A model generated the notes under the pieces. It was not told where the DNA came from. It saw only the letters and a program-made list of their open reading frames with translations, and did no database searches. From assembly GCF_000300005.1 (NCBI RefSeq), contig NC_018691.1, forward strand, positions 1,674,001 to 1,738,000: a DNA stretch of 64,000 nucleotides, read 5' to 3'. Position numbers and translations under genes: made by a program. Shown here one piece after another: positions 16,487-24,439 of the stretch; within the stretch, counting starts at the first letter, position 1; each line of letters starts with the position of its first letter. The DNA comes from Alloalcanivorax dieselolei B5. GTDB lineage: Bacteria; Pseudomonadota; Gammaproteobacteria; Pseudomonadales; Alcanivoracaceae.

Positions 16487-17974
16487 ATGAGCCAAGTCAT
16501 TATCCTGGTGGACGACCCGGCGGATTGGGCGGCGTACTATCCCGCCCGCAATCTGCTGTCCGCCCGTGATTACCTGCAGGCTTCCGAGCCGGTCTGCACT
16601 GACAAGAAAGTGCAGGTGATCAATCTGTGCCGCAGCTACAAATATCTGTCCCCCGGCTACTACTGTTCGCTGCTGGCGGAGGCCCGTGGCCAGCGCGTCA
16701 TGCCCTCGGTACGCACGGTCAACGACCTTAGCTACAAGGCGCTGTACGGCCTGCACTTCGAGCATTTCGAGTCGGCGCTGGACAAGGCGATGAAGAAGCA
16801 GGGCGGCGACGCCACCAAGGTGACGTTCAATATCTACTTCGGACAAACCGAGCAGGAAGGGCTGGCGGAACTGGCGCGGCAGATCTTTGATCAGTTGCCG
16901 TGTCCGATTCTGCGGGTGTCGTTCCGGCGCCGGGAGCGATGGACCCTGGAAGCGATCAAGACGCCGAGTCTGAAACAGGTCAAGGGCGCCCAGGAAGACG
17001 CTTTCGCCCGTGCCCTGGAGCAGTTCAATGCCCGTGTCTGGCGCAGCCCGCGCCGGCGCCGCGGTGAACGTTATGACCTGGCCATGCTGGTGAACGACGA
17101 GGAAGCCATGCCGCCGAGCAACCGCGCCGCTTTGAAGCGGTTCATGCAGGCCGGCCGGCAACTGGGCATCAAGGTGGAAATCGTCGGCCGCGACGCCTAC
17201 GCCCGTCTGGGCGAATACGATGGCCTGTTCATTCGCGAAACCACCGCTATCGACCACCATACCTATCAGTTCGCCCGCAAGGCGGAGCAGGAAGGCATGG
17301 TGGTGATCGACGATCCGCGCTCGATTCTGCGCTGTACCAACAAGATTTATTTGGCGGAACTGATGCAGGCCCATGGCGTGCCGGTGCCGCCCACCGCGTT
17401 TGTGTTCAGCGACACCGCCGAACAGGTGGACAGCCTGATCGGGGAACTGGGACTGCCGATGGTGCTGAAGATCCCGGACGGCAGTTTCTCCTGCGGCATT
17501 AGCAAGGTGGAGGACCGAGAGGCGCTGGGCAACGCGCTGCATGGCTATCTGAAACAGTCCGCCGTGGTGCTGGCCCAGGCGTTTATGTACACCGATTACG
17601 ACTGGCGCATCGGCGTGCTCAACAATCGGCCGTTGTTCGCCTGCCAGTATTTCATGAGCAAGGGGCATTGGCAGATTTATCATCACAAGGACGGCGGCAA
17701 AACCGCCTCCGGCAACGCGCGCACGGTACCGATCCGCGAAGTGCCGCCGAAGGTGCTGAGAGTGGCGCTCAAGGCCGCCCGGCTGATGGGCAACGGCCTG
17801 TACGGCGTGGACCTGAAGCAGTCCGGCGATCAGGTGGTGGTGATGGAGGTGAACGACAATCCCAACATTGATGCCAGCGTCGAGGACCTGTGGCTGGGCG
17901 AGGACCTGTACCGGCAGGTGATGCTCGAATTCCTGCGCCGCATGGAGGCGCGGCGGCTGGGGTTGCCGCTTTGA
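16487..17974 (+). CDS. RimK-family ATP-grasp ligase with N-terminal extension
   Basis: 495 aa protein with a C-terminal RimK-type ATP-grasp domain (about residues 260-490) and an N-terminal domain of ~200 residues found in the 'RimK family protein' subgroup (IILVDDPADWAAYYPARNLL, VINLCRSYKYLSPGYYCSLL). ATP-grasp marks include PMVLKIPDGSFSCGISKVED, DYDWRIGVLNNRPLFACQYF, GLYGVDLKQSGDQVVVMEVN and the metal-binding NDNPNID. The ligase should join an amino acid, often glutamate, to a carboxyl group on a protein or small molecule. Ribosomal S6, the target of classic ~300 aa RimK, is not implied. It appears monocistronic. Confidence 0.85.
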   Translation: MSQVIILVDDPADWAAYYPARNLLSARDYLQASEPVCTDKKVQVINLCRSYKYLSPGYYCSLLAEARGQRVMPSVRTVNDLSYKALYGLHFEHFESALDKAMKKQGGDATKVTFNIYFGQTEQEGLAELARQIFDQLPCPILRVSFRRRERWTLEAIKTPSLKQVKGAQEDAFARALEQFNARVWRSPRRRRGERYDLAMLVNDEEAMPPSNRAALKRFMQAGRQLGIKVEIVGRDAYARLGEYDGLFIRETTAIDHHTYQFARKAEQEGMVVIDDPRSILRCTNKIYLAELMQAHGVPVPPTAFVFSDTAEQVDSLIGELGLPMVLKIPDGSFSCGISKVEDREALGNALHGYLKQSAVVLAQAFMYTDYDWRIGVLNNRPLFACQYFMSKGHWQIYHHKDGGKTASGNARTVPIREVPPKVLRVALKAARLMGNGLYGVDLKQSGDQVVVMEVNDNPNIDASVEDLWLGEDLYRQVMLEFLRRMEARRLGLPL

Positions 17975-18012
17975 GCACCTGTTTGCACATTTTAGTGCCA
18001 CTTGCCCGGTGA

Positions 18013-18082
18013 GGAGAGGCGGCGATGGGGGTTCCAGGACACTCGAAAAGCAGGGTCCTGGAACCCCCATCGCCGCCTCTCC
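18013..18082. repeat. Perfect 28-bp inverted repeat
   Basis: Arms 18013-18040 and 18055-18082 are perfect reverse complements around a 14 base loop. It lies 38 bases after the RimK-like gene. It could end transcription or act as an RNA stabiliser, but there is no T-run; arm length and perfection are well beyond a normal terminator. Confidence 0.7.
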
Positions 18083-18132
18083 ACGAACTCTGAAACTGCT
18101 CGCTTCGAATCAACATTCAGGCTACGAGGCCG

Positions 18133-18160
18133 CTGTGGGAAGCTGCCTGGGCAGCGAATT
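18133..18160. repeat. REP-type palindrome
   Basis: CTGTGGGAAGCTGCCTGGGC followed by AGCGAA has the same GTGGGAAGC-stem-GCGAA plan as the REP units in the MITE-like elements and at 58362-58430, with its own stem sequence. Confidence 0.6.
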
Positions 18161-18248
18161 GGCGCGGGGATTGAACGATCACGGTAAGGCTGAGCACCCA
18201 GCGTGCTAGCATGCTCTGGAAGCCCGCACCAAAAGGATTGGGAACAAC

Positions 18249-19493
18249 GTGATACGTAAAGACGCGCTGCGCCGGGAGATGCAACAGTGGCTGGCCGAGG
18301 GGCTGATCGAGGAGGATCAGGCCCGGCGCATTCTGGCCCGTTATGGCACGGGGCTGGAAGCCAGTGGCGACTCCCTGGGGGCGCGAGTGCTGACCGCCTG
18401 TGCTCTGTTATTCATCGGTCTGGCGCTGCTGCTGGTGGTGTCCGCCCATTGGGACGGCCTGCCCAGGGGCGTGCGCTTCGCCGGTCTGCTGGCCCTCACC
18501 GTGGCCACCAACGGGGTAGGGTTGTGGCGCTGGGGGCGTCATGGCGAGGGGGGCGGCTGGCTGTTTCTCGGTGCGGTCTGCTATGGCGCTTCGATCATGC
18601 TGGTGGGGCAGATGTACCACCTCGGCGAGCATTTCCCCAACGGCGTGCTGTTGTGGATGATCGGCACGTTGCCGGTGGCCTTTTTCTCCCGGCGCCTGCT
18701 GGTGACACTGCTGCTGGTGGCGCTCACCGCCCTGTGGATGGTGATGGAAACTCCGTTCTCGCCACCCTGGGCTGGCATCGTGTTTCTCGGTGTGGCCGGC
18801 TGGCTGGCCTGGCGCCGCCATTCCAATGTGGTGATGCTGCCGGTGCTGGCGGCCCTGGTGTTGTGGCTCAACCTGATGTTGTCCTGGGTGTTCCACACCG
18901 ATTTCGGGCCCCATTGGCGGGCCGGTCACCTGACCTTCAATCTCGCCCTGCTGGTTCTCGCCCAGGTGCTCTGCCAGCGGCTGGAACGGCGTGAGGACTC
19001 GCGCTGGGCGCCCTTGCCGTGGCTTGGGCGGTTGTCGTTGCTGGTGCTGTTGCCGCTGACGTTCGAGGGCCTCTGGAAAAACTATCTGCACAGCCACTGG
19101 GGCTGGCTGGATCCGGGGTTGTGGGCGGCGCTGCCGTTGCTGCTGGCGGCGATCGCCCTCAAGCCCCGTGGCATCCTGCCCTGGCTGGCGCTGGCCGGGG
19201 TGCTGCTGGTGCATGGCCTGGGCCGGCCGGAACAGAGCCTGTACTGGACCGTGGCGGCCAATCTGGTGGTCCTGCTGGTGGCCATGGCCTGGATACGCCA
19301 GGGATTGTTGCGCACCGACCAGCGCCGTTTCTTCGCCGGTCTGGGCACGGTGGCGGTATTGGCGATGTTGCGTTACCTCGATCTGATTGGAGACTACCTG
19401 GGCGCGGCTTTGTTGTTCCTGGTCATGGCCGGCATTCTCTACGGTGGCGCCCGCTATTGGCGCCAGCGCGATCCGGAGGTGGCCCATGACTAG
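18249..19493 (+). CDS. DUF2157 membrane protein
   Basis: 414 aa polytopic inner-membrane protein. The N-terminal DUF2157 domain begins RREMQQWLAEGLIEEDQARR and leads into GARVLTACALLFIGLALLLV; about twelve hydrophobic helices fill the rest. The function is unknown. It is followed, with an 8 base overlap, by a GDYXXLXY protein, a pairing seen repeatedly in bacteria, so the two probably form one unit. The start is GTG 18249 with AAGGA about ten bases upstream. Confidence 0.85.
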   Translation: MIRKDALRREMQQWLAEGLIEEDQARRILARYGTGLEASGDSLGARVLTACALLFIGLALLLVVSAHWDGLPRGVRFAGLLALTVATNGVGLWRWGRHGEGGGWLFLGAVCYGASIMLVGQMYHLGEHFPNGVLLWMIGTLPVAFFSRRLLVTLLLVALTALWMVMETPFSPPWAGIVFLGVAGWLAWRRHSNVVMLPVLAALVLWLNLMLSWVFHTDFGPHWRAGHLTFNLALLVLAQVLCQRLERREDSRWAPLPWLGRLSLLVLLPLTFEGLWKNYLHSHWGWLDPGLWAALPLLLAAIALKPRGILPWLALAGVLLVHGLGRPEQSLYWTVAANLVVLLVAMAWIRQGLLRTDQRRFFAGLGTVAVLAMLRYLDLIGDYLGAALLFLVMAGILYGGARYWRQRDPEVAHD

Positions 19494-20016
19494 ACGTTGG
19501 CGGTTGCGCGCCCTGGTGGCGGCGCTGGTGTTGCAGGTTCTGGTGCTGCTCGGCTTGCTGGGCTATGCGCAGTACCCGCTTTGGTTCGGCAACGAAGTGG
19601 TGCTGCGCACGGTGCCGGTGGATCCGCGCGATTTGTTGCGCGGCAACTATGCCCGGTTGCGCTACGACATCAGTGAGGCACCGATGCCGGAGGTAGGGGT
19701 GCCGCGGGTAGGGCGCGAGGTGTATGTGCAGTTGCGTCGGCAAGGTCGGGTATGGAAAGCGGTGGAGACCCGTTACTCGCCGCCGCCGGGTGATTTCATT
19801 CGCGGGCATATTCGTGCGGTACGGGTGGGGTCGGTAACCGTGGAATACGGCATCGAAGCCTATTTCGCGCCCAAGGAAAAGGCGCTGGAACTGGAGCGGC
19901 GGCTGCGCCAGGGTGGTCTGGCCCGGGTGCGTATCGCCGCCGATGGCCGCGCCGCCCTGGTGTCCGTGGAGGACACCGGGGAGGGCACGGGCGAAGGAGC
20001 TGGAGAGCAGCCCTGA
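19486..20016 (+). CDS. GDYXXLXY-domain membrane-anchored protein
   Basis: 176 aa protein with one N-terminal helix (LVAALVLQVLVLLGLLGYA) and an extracytoplasmic domain carrying the family motif as RGNYARLRYDI (a variant of GDYXXLXY), then two similar strand-rich segments. No enzymatic residues are recognised. ATG 19486 overlaps the end of the DUF2157 gene; the open frame continues 99 bases upstream inside that gene, but the conserved N-terminus fits ATG 19486. The stop codon abuts the stop codon of the convergent GST gene with no bases between. Confidence 0.87.
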   Translation: MTRRWRLRALVAALVLQVLVLLGLLGYAQYPLWFGNEVVLRTVPVDPRDLLRGNYARLRYDISEAPMPEVGVPRVGREVYVQLRRQGRVWKAVETRYSPPPGDFIRGHIRAVRVGSVTVEYGIEAYFAPKEKALELERRLRQGGLARVRIAADGRAALVSVEDTGEGTGEGAGEQP

Positions 20017-20667
20017 TCAGCCGCCGAGGACCTTGGTGAGGAAGCCGCTTTCCTTGGCGATGGTCTGGGTGAACGGCTCCAGAGCGTGCAGGCGTTCCTT
20101 GTGGGCGGCCAGGTTGGGATACCGATCGACCCCTTCACCGGCATGCTGGAAGTTCACCAACTGGCTGGCCACGGCGATGTCGGCGACGGTGAGCCGTTCG
20201 CCAGCGAAGTAGGTCTTGCCTTCCAGTTCCCGATCCAGGTACTCGAGCAGCGGCGGTACCGCGCCCTGCAGCGCTTTCTGCGCCGCCGCTTCATCCGCTT
20301 CCTTGCCCATCAGACGCCGTACCACCCGGTTAAAGAACACACCGAAGGTACAGTTGACGCCCAGTTCGTAGTCGCCGAATTTCTCGAACCACAGGGTGCG
20401 AGCGTACTCGTAGGGATCCTCCGGGTAGAGGGACGGCTCGGGGTGTTTTTTCTCCAGGAAGGCGCAGATTACCCCGGAATCGGCGAGAATCTGGCCGTCG
20501 TAATCCAGAGCGGGAATGCGCCCGAGTGGGTTGAGATCCCGATACCAGTCCGGTGCGTTGCGCGGGTCCACGTTGACAGCCTCATGTTCCAAGCCTTTGA
20601 GGGCCAGTACCACACGGGTCTTGCGCACGAACGGCGACAGCATGGCGCCATACAATTTGATGGTCAT
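20017..20667 (-). CDS. Glutathione S-transferase family protein
   Basis: 216 aa soluble protein with an N-terminal thioredoxin-fold domain (TIKLYGAMLSPFVRKTRVVL; Ser at the usual catalytic position; PALDYDGQILADSGVICAFL includes the glutathione-binding cis-Pro and D-S pair) and an all-helical C-terminal domain (AGERLTVADIAVASQLVNFQ). It resembles uncharacterised GSTs involved in detoxification or stress; the substrate is unknown. ATG 20667 gives the canonical start; the open frame extends upstream to 20808 without similarity. Confidence 0.9.
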   Translation of the reverse strand: MTIKLYGAMLSPFVRKTRVVLALKGLEHEAVNVDPRNAPDWYRDLNPLGRIPALDYDGQILADSGVICAFLEKKHPEPSLYPEDPYEYARTLWFEKFGDYELGVNCTFGVFFNRVVRRLMGKEADEAAAQKALQGAVPPLLEYLDRELEGKTYFAGERLTVADIAVASQLVNFQHAGEGVDRYPNLAAHKERLHALEPFTQTIAKESGFLTKVLGG

Positions 20668-20709
20668 TGGGGTCTCCCGGTCTCTATATTGTGATGTTGA
20701 GCCTGGTGC

Positions 20710-20729
20710 GGCCCGCTCGAAAGCGGGCC
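20710..20729. repeat. Short GC-rich hairpin upstream of GST
   Basis: GGCCCGCT-CGAA-AGCGGGCC, a perfect eight-pair stem with a stable tetraloop. The rest of 20668-20897 shows no gene. Confidence 0.4.
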
Positions 20730-20897
20730 GGCCGCAGGCGGATCTCAACCCGTGAATCCGACGGGCGGCTGGGGTAACAGGCATATAGCAGTGTCGCGGA
20801 AGGGTCAACAGGGGACCGCCCGGTCAGGCGAAAACCGTCGGAATCGCCGAGATTGGACGGATTATGAACGAACAGTGTCGGCCAGGGGAATTTCCCC

Positions 20898-20926
20898 TTG
20901 ACGCTACCGGCCCGGATTCCTAGACT
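20898..20926 (+). promoter_or_regulatory. Promoter of the tRNA-Glu/tRNA-Gly operon
   Basis: TTGACG and TAGACT are separated by 17 bases, followed by a GC-rich discriminator (ACGCGCCGC), the composition expected for growth-rate-controlled stable-RNA promoters. It lies about 50 bases before tRNA-Glu. Confidence 0.7.
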
Positions 20927-20977
20927 ACGCGCCGCTTGACAGGGCAGTCCCGCAACGGGATTGGCCGACAAGTCCGG

Positions 20978-21053
20978 GTCCCCTTCGTCTAGTGGCCTAG
21001 GACACCGCCCTTTCACGGCGGTAACAGGGGTTCGACTCCCCTAGGGGACGCCA
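20978..21053 (+). tRNA. tRNA-Glu (TTC)
   Basis: 76 bases with encoded CCA. Acceptor arms GTCCCCT and AGGGGAC pair fully; the anticodon arm CCGCC-CTTTCAC-GGCGG shows TTC; the T arm is AGGGG-TTCGACT-CCCCT. It is cotranscribed with tRNA-Gly 29 bases downstream. Confidence 0.97.
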
Positions 21054-21082
21054 CTATTTTCGTTCAGGCGAAGCAGTGACAA

Positions 21083-21158
21083 GCGGGAATAGCTCAGCTG
21101 GTAGAGCACAACCTTGCCAAGGTTGGGGTCGCGAGTTCGAATCTCGTTTCCCGCTCCA
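21083..21158 (+). tRNA. tRNA-Gly (GCC)
   Basis: 76 bases with encoded CCA. Acceptor GCGGGAA/TTCCCGC, D arm AGCTCAGCTGGTAGAGC, anticodon arm AACCT-TGCCAAG-GTT with GCC, T arm with GTTCGAATC. Its 3' end is partly duplicated about 90 bases downstream. Confidence 0.97.
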
Positions 21159-21247
21159 ATTCTACTTTAGGGATTCGTAAAGCATTGTTGCGCTTAGCAG
21201 GGCGACCCCGCCTTTTATTGGTTGGGGCCGCGACCGGGGCGCCGGCC

Positions 21248-21270
21248 GGTTCGAATCCCGTTTCCCGCTA
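21248..21270 (+). repeat. Degenerate copy of the tRNA-Gly 3' end (possible att scar)
   Basis: TCGAATCCCGTTTCCCGCT (21251-21269) matches the T-arm and acceptor end of tRNA-Gly at 18 of 19 bases; 21220-21233 (GTTGGGGCCGCGA) also resembles the variable region. Such 3' duplicates mark integration of islands at tRNA genes. No integrase is near. Confidence 0.6.
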
Positions 21271-21279
21271 CAATTTCCT

Positions 21280-21849
21280 TTAGATGACAAGTCTGAGCTT
21301 GCGATCGACCGCGAAATGGCCGCTACCGCGCACCGCAATATAGAGCGCAAGAAACCCCATCAATACCGGAAACTCTATACCGCGATCGATCCAGGGCCAG
21401 GTGGGACCGAGCGCGTAGCTGATACCCGCCATTTGCAACGTGATGATGAACGCGACTGGGCGAGCCCATAGTCCAATAGCCAGCATGAGGGCGCCAACGG
21501 TTTCAAGTAGCATGACCAAAAAGGCCAGCTGTGGTGCGAATGGCAAACCCATGACGTTCTGGATCAGGTTGACGGAGCCTGCCATCGGGTCAGCCATGGA
21601 GCCGTGAGATGTCCCCAGGGCTTTGGGAAGGCCGTGGGTGAACAGGACGGCGCCGAAGGCAAAACGCAGCATTGCGTACAGGACCGGTTCCGCACGCTCA
21701 TAAAGCACGCCTAGCCGTGGAAACAACAGGCGCCCATAAGTTTTAGTCGTTTCTTCGAAAGCAGTCTCGGATTGGGTTGGTGATGCGTAAAGTCCGGTGT
21801 TTGGACGTTGATCCGGCTCGGCACAACAAATGATTGGGATTCGTTTCAT
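21280..21849 (-). CDS. DoxX-family membrane protein
   Basis: 189 aa protein. After ~50 mainly polar residues comes a four-helix DoxX domain (VLYAMLRFAFGAVLFTHGLP, LAFLVMLLETVGALMLAIGL, RPVAFIITLQMAGISYA, FPVLMGFLALYIAVRGSGHF). DoxX-like proteins are linked to quinone-dependent or redox-stress functions but most are uncharacterised. ATG 21849 has AAGGAG six bases upstream; the open frame beyond it runs antiphase through the next gene and is not coding. It is the last gene of a minus-strand unit with DUF1097 and SDR genes. The block is visibly less GC-rich than the flanking chromosome. Confidence 0.88.
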   Translation of the reverse strand: MKRIPIICCAEPDQRPNTGLYASPTQSETAFEETTKTYGRLLFPRLGVLYERAEPVLYAMLRFAFGAVLFTHGLPKALGTSHGSMADPMAGSVNLIQNVMGLPFAPQLAFLVMLLETVGALMLAIGLWARPVAFIITLQMAGISYALGPTWPWIDRGIEFPVLMGFLALYIAVRGSGHFAVDRKLRLVI

Positions 21850-21866
21850 GTGAATCTCCTTCGCGG

Positions 21867-22358
21867 TCAATGCGCTGCGTTTCGCTGGATTTTCTTTTGT
21901 AGCGAAAACGCAGCAAAGGCGGCTGCCGCACCCAGCGTCGCGGCCAGAGCCAACATTCCGAACGTCATGACTGATGGGGGCTGGTGCGAGGCGAAGTACG
22001 CCACCAGGCCCAGGAAGAAACCAAGCAGATTGTTGAATACGGGCGCCTTGGCCAGGGACAGCGCAATTACGGTGACGGCGAACACCACCGCGCTGATGGC
22101 GTAGCTTCCCAGAACCGGTGTCAGAACCGCCATGACCTGGGCTGCGCCGATGCCCAAGGCGACGCCGATCAGCACGCAGGCCAGGTTGATGACTCCCTGT
22201 TTCAGGTTCAGTCCACGGGTGAAGAACGAAATCCAGCCGACAAACATGGCCCACACCGGGACTTCGAAAGCCATCACGCTCAGTGTGGCGGCCGATGATG
22301 CGATGACCGACTCGCCAATCACTATTTTCAGATGGTCAGACAGTGCGTTGTTGGCCAT
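21867..22358 (-). CDS. DUF1097 membrane protein
   Basis: 163 aa protein with five or six hydrophobic helices and the DUF1097 (YcdZ-like) layout: MAFEVPVWAMFVGWISFFTR, NLKQGVINLACVLIGVALGI, PVFNNLLGFFLGLVAYFASH. The function is unknown. ATG 22358 is preceded by GGGAGG. It lies 17 bases upstream of the DoxX gene and shares one base with the stop of a 39-codon reading frame before it. Confidence 0.85.
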   Translation of the reverse strand: MANNALSDHLKIVIGESVIASSAATLSVMAFEVPVWAMFVGWISFFTRGLNLKQGVINLACVLIGVALGIGAAQVMAVLTPVLGSYAISAVVFAVTVIALSLAKAPVFNNLLGFFLGLVAYFASHQPPSVMTFGMLALAATLGAAAAFAAFSLQKKIQRNAAH

Positions 22359-22477
22359 TACGCACCTCCCGGGGTGCATAAACGTGGCACGGCGATATAG
22401 GTGACAGGGCGGCCACTGTGCGCAAAATCATGGAGCCCTTTGGTGGAGGCACCGGTGATCAAAATGGTGAGGTTCAT
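22358..22477 (-). CDS. Short ORF with SDR-like N-terminus, possible remnant
   Basis: 39 codons, ATG at 22477 with AGGAGT upstream, TAA overlapping the DUF1097 start. The first residues (NLTILITGASTKGLHDF) look like the beginning of a Rossmann-fold NAD-binding protein, after which no fold could form (HSGRPVTYIAVPRLCTPGGA). It is either the stump of a deleted dehydrogenase kept for translational coupling, or a real small protein. I favour a remnant. Confidence 0.35.
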   Translation of the reverse strand: MNLTILITGASTKGLHDFAHSGRPVTYIAVPRLCTPGGA

Positions 22478-22512
22478 AAGCTTGACTCCTGGCGGGTTGA
22501 AGCAGCGTACGC

Positions 22513-23274
22513 TCAGGCGAACCCGCCGTTGACGCGCACGATTTGAGAATTGACCCAGCCCCCATCGGCGCCGACCAGGAACGACACCACACGGGCAATG
22601 TCTTCGGGTTGTCCCAGACGCTCCAGGGGAGATGCCTTGCTGAGCTGGGCAATCTGTTCGTCGGTCTTGCCTTTGAGAAACAGTTCGGTGGCGACGGGAC
22701 CGGGGGCGATCGCATTGACCGTAATGTCGCGGCCACGCAATTCATTGGCCAGCACATGAACCAAACCTTCGACACCGGCCTTAGCTGCTATGTAGGGGCC
22801 GTATTCAGGGAAGGCCCTGGCGATCACGCTGGTCGACAGCGCGAGAATTCGGCCACCGGCTTGCAATTTCTGAGCTGCCTGCCCCAGCACCAGGAAGGCA
22901 CCGCGAAGATTGGTTTCAACAACGCGATCGAAAGTCTCGACACTCTCGGGACTGATGGGGGCCAGAGTCATCACACCAGCGCTATGGACGACGACACCGA
23001 TGGCACCGAAGGCACCCTGCGTCGTGGCAAAGAGTCGTTGTACGTCCGCCGCTTGGGATACATCCGCCCGCACGGCGACCGCTTCCCCACCCACCGCTTC
23101 GATGGCCGAGACGACTTCCTGAGCCCTGGCTGCATTGCCTGAGTAATTGACGGCGATTTTGAAGCCATCGGCGGCCAGGCGCAGTGCGATGGCGCGGCCG
23201 ATGCCTCGGGAGGCGCCGGTAATAATGGCTGTCCGGACCGGCGGTGGTACGGTGGATGACTTGCTGGTACTCAT
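22513..23274 (-). CDS. SDR-family oxidoreductase
   Basis: 253 aa classical short-chain dehydrogenase/reductase. Cofactor motif TGASRGIG near residue 20, Asn of the NNAG position replaced by HSAG, catalytic Ser in LSTSVIA, Tyr/Lys in YIAAKAG, and the closing GADGGWVNSQIVRVNGGFA. It resembles 3-oxoacyl-ACP reductase-like enzymes; the substrate is unknown. ATG 23274 has AAGGAAACC upstream; an in-frame ATG seven codons earlier is possible. It is divergent from a LysR regulator, the arrangement of a regulator-target pair, and heads the SDR-DUF1097-DoxX unit. Confidence 0.9.
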   Translation of the reverse strand: MSTSKSSTVPPPVRTAIITGASRGIGRAIALRLAADGFKIAVNYSGNAARAQEVVSAIEAVGGEAVAVRADVSQAADVQRLFATTQGAFGAIGVVVHSAGVMTLAPISPESVETFDRVVETNLRGAFLVLGQAAQKLQAGGRILALSTSVIARAFPEYGPYIAAKAGVEGLVHVLANELRGRDITVNAIAPGPVATELFLKGKTDEQIAQLSKASPLERLGQPEDIARVVSFLVGADGGWVNSQIVRVNGGFA

Positions 23275-23428
23275 GATGGTTTCCTTGATGTGCATGGTGG
23301 TAGACACTCGCCGATCCCGCGTGACGATATAGCAGGCGCTATGGAGTCGATGGTGCGGATTGAGCATTAATGAATAAATGAGGTTAAATTGGTTTCTTAA
23401 TTCAAGAAGTATCAACAATTGGATTGGT

Positions 23429-24355
23429 ATGGACCGCTTCGATGCTTTGCAGCTGTTCACTCGCATTGTGGAACTCGGCAGCTTCACCGAAGCCGCCAAT
23501 GTGCTGAATATCCCGCGTGCTACGGCAACACATACGATCAAGGCGCTCGAGAAGCGGTTGGGGGCTCGCCTGCTGGATCGCACCACACGTCAGGTGAAAC
23601 CGACCCTGGATGGACAGGCCTTCTACGAACGCAGCAGGCGCGTCCTGGCTGAACTGGAGGAGGCGGAAACGTGCCTGAGCACCCAGATAGCCAATCCCCA
23701 CGGGACGTTACGGCTGGATCTCCATGGGGCGCATGCGACGATGATCATCCTGCCGCGTATCGGCGAGTTCAGGGCGCGCTATCCTCGAATTGATGTCGTT
23801 ATCAGCAGTGGCGACCGCCTGGTAAGTCTGGTCAAAGAAGGTATTGACTGCGTGGTACGAGCTGGCCGGCCACGCGATTCGTCGCTGGTGGTCAGAAAGT
23901 TGGCGGACATGCCGGAGATCATCTGCGCCAGTCCGGAGTATCTGGCTCGATACGGTACCCCCGAACATCCGCGTGAATTGGTGCAGCACCAGGGGATTGG
24001 CTTTTTTTCCCGGGGCAATGACAGCCGTTATCCCTTCACCGTCATAGTGGACGGTAAGGTGGCTGAATTCGAAGCGAGTGGCTGGATTTCGGTGAGTGAT
24101 GCAGAGTGTTACACGAGCGCTGCACTCGCCGGCTGCGGGCTGATTCAGGTGCCTCGTTTCCGGCTGGAAGAGCACCTGCAGGCTGGACGTCTAGTCCAAG
24201 TGCTGCCTGAATGGACCTGTCCCGCACTGCCGGTCAGTGCGCTCTACCCATTTCATCGGCAGCTTTCTCCCAGAGTGCGCGTATTCATCGATTGGGCTCG
24301 AGATATATATCGCGAAAAATTCGGTGAGACAGGGCATCCGGATAATAGTGAATAA
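23429..24355 (+). CDS. LysR-family regulator
   Basis: 308 aa regulator with an N-terminal helix-turn-helix (DRFDALQLFTRIVELGSFTE, RATATHTIKALEKRLGARLL) and a CrgA/AaeR-like effector domain (NPHGTLRLDLHGAHATMIIL, CVVRAGRPRDSSLVVRKLAD). ATG 23429 gives the canonical MDRFDAL start; the in-frame upstream extension from 23378 is not conserved. It is divergent from the SDR gene with 154 bases between, so it probably controls the SDR-DUF1097-DoxX unit and itself. Confidence 0.9.
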   Translation: MDRFDALQLFTRIVELGSFTEAANVLNIPRATATHTIKALEKRLGARLLDRTTRQVKPTLDGQAFYERSRRVLAELEEAETCLSTQIANPHGTLRLDLHGAHATMIILPRIGEFRARYPRIDVVISSGDRLVSLVKEGIDCVVRAGRPRDSSLVVRKLADMPEIICASPEYLARYGTPEHPRELVQHQGIGFFSRGNDSRYPFTVIVDGKVAEFEASGWISVSDAECYTSAALAGCGLIQVPRFRLEEHLQAGRLVQVLPEWTCPALPVSALYPFHRQLSPRVRVFIDWARDIYREKFGETGHPDNSE

Positions 24356-24439
24356 GAATGTGATCCTGTCCATCGTGCTGTCCATACAGTAAAGAGAGGT
24401 AGTCGCCGTGCCAGTATCCCCTTGAATGAGGAGCCCTCA

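Noticed and set aside
15056-18070. A 1004-codon open frame on the minus strand
   Set aside because: It is antisense to ccmE, the PQQ-type dehydrogenase and the RimK-like gene, all with clear family motifs. Its product is His/Arg/Gln-rich without any domain. Long antisense frames are common in GC-rich genomes.
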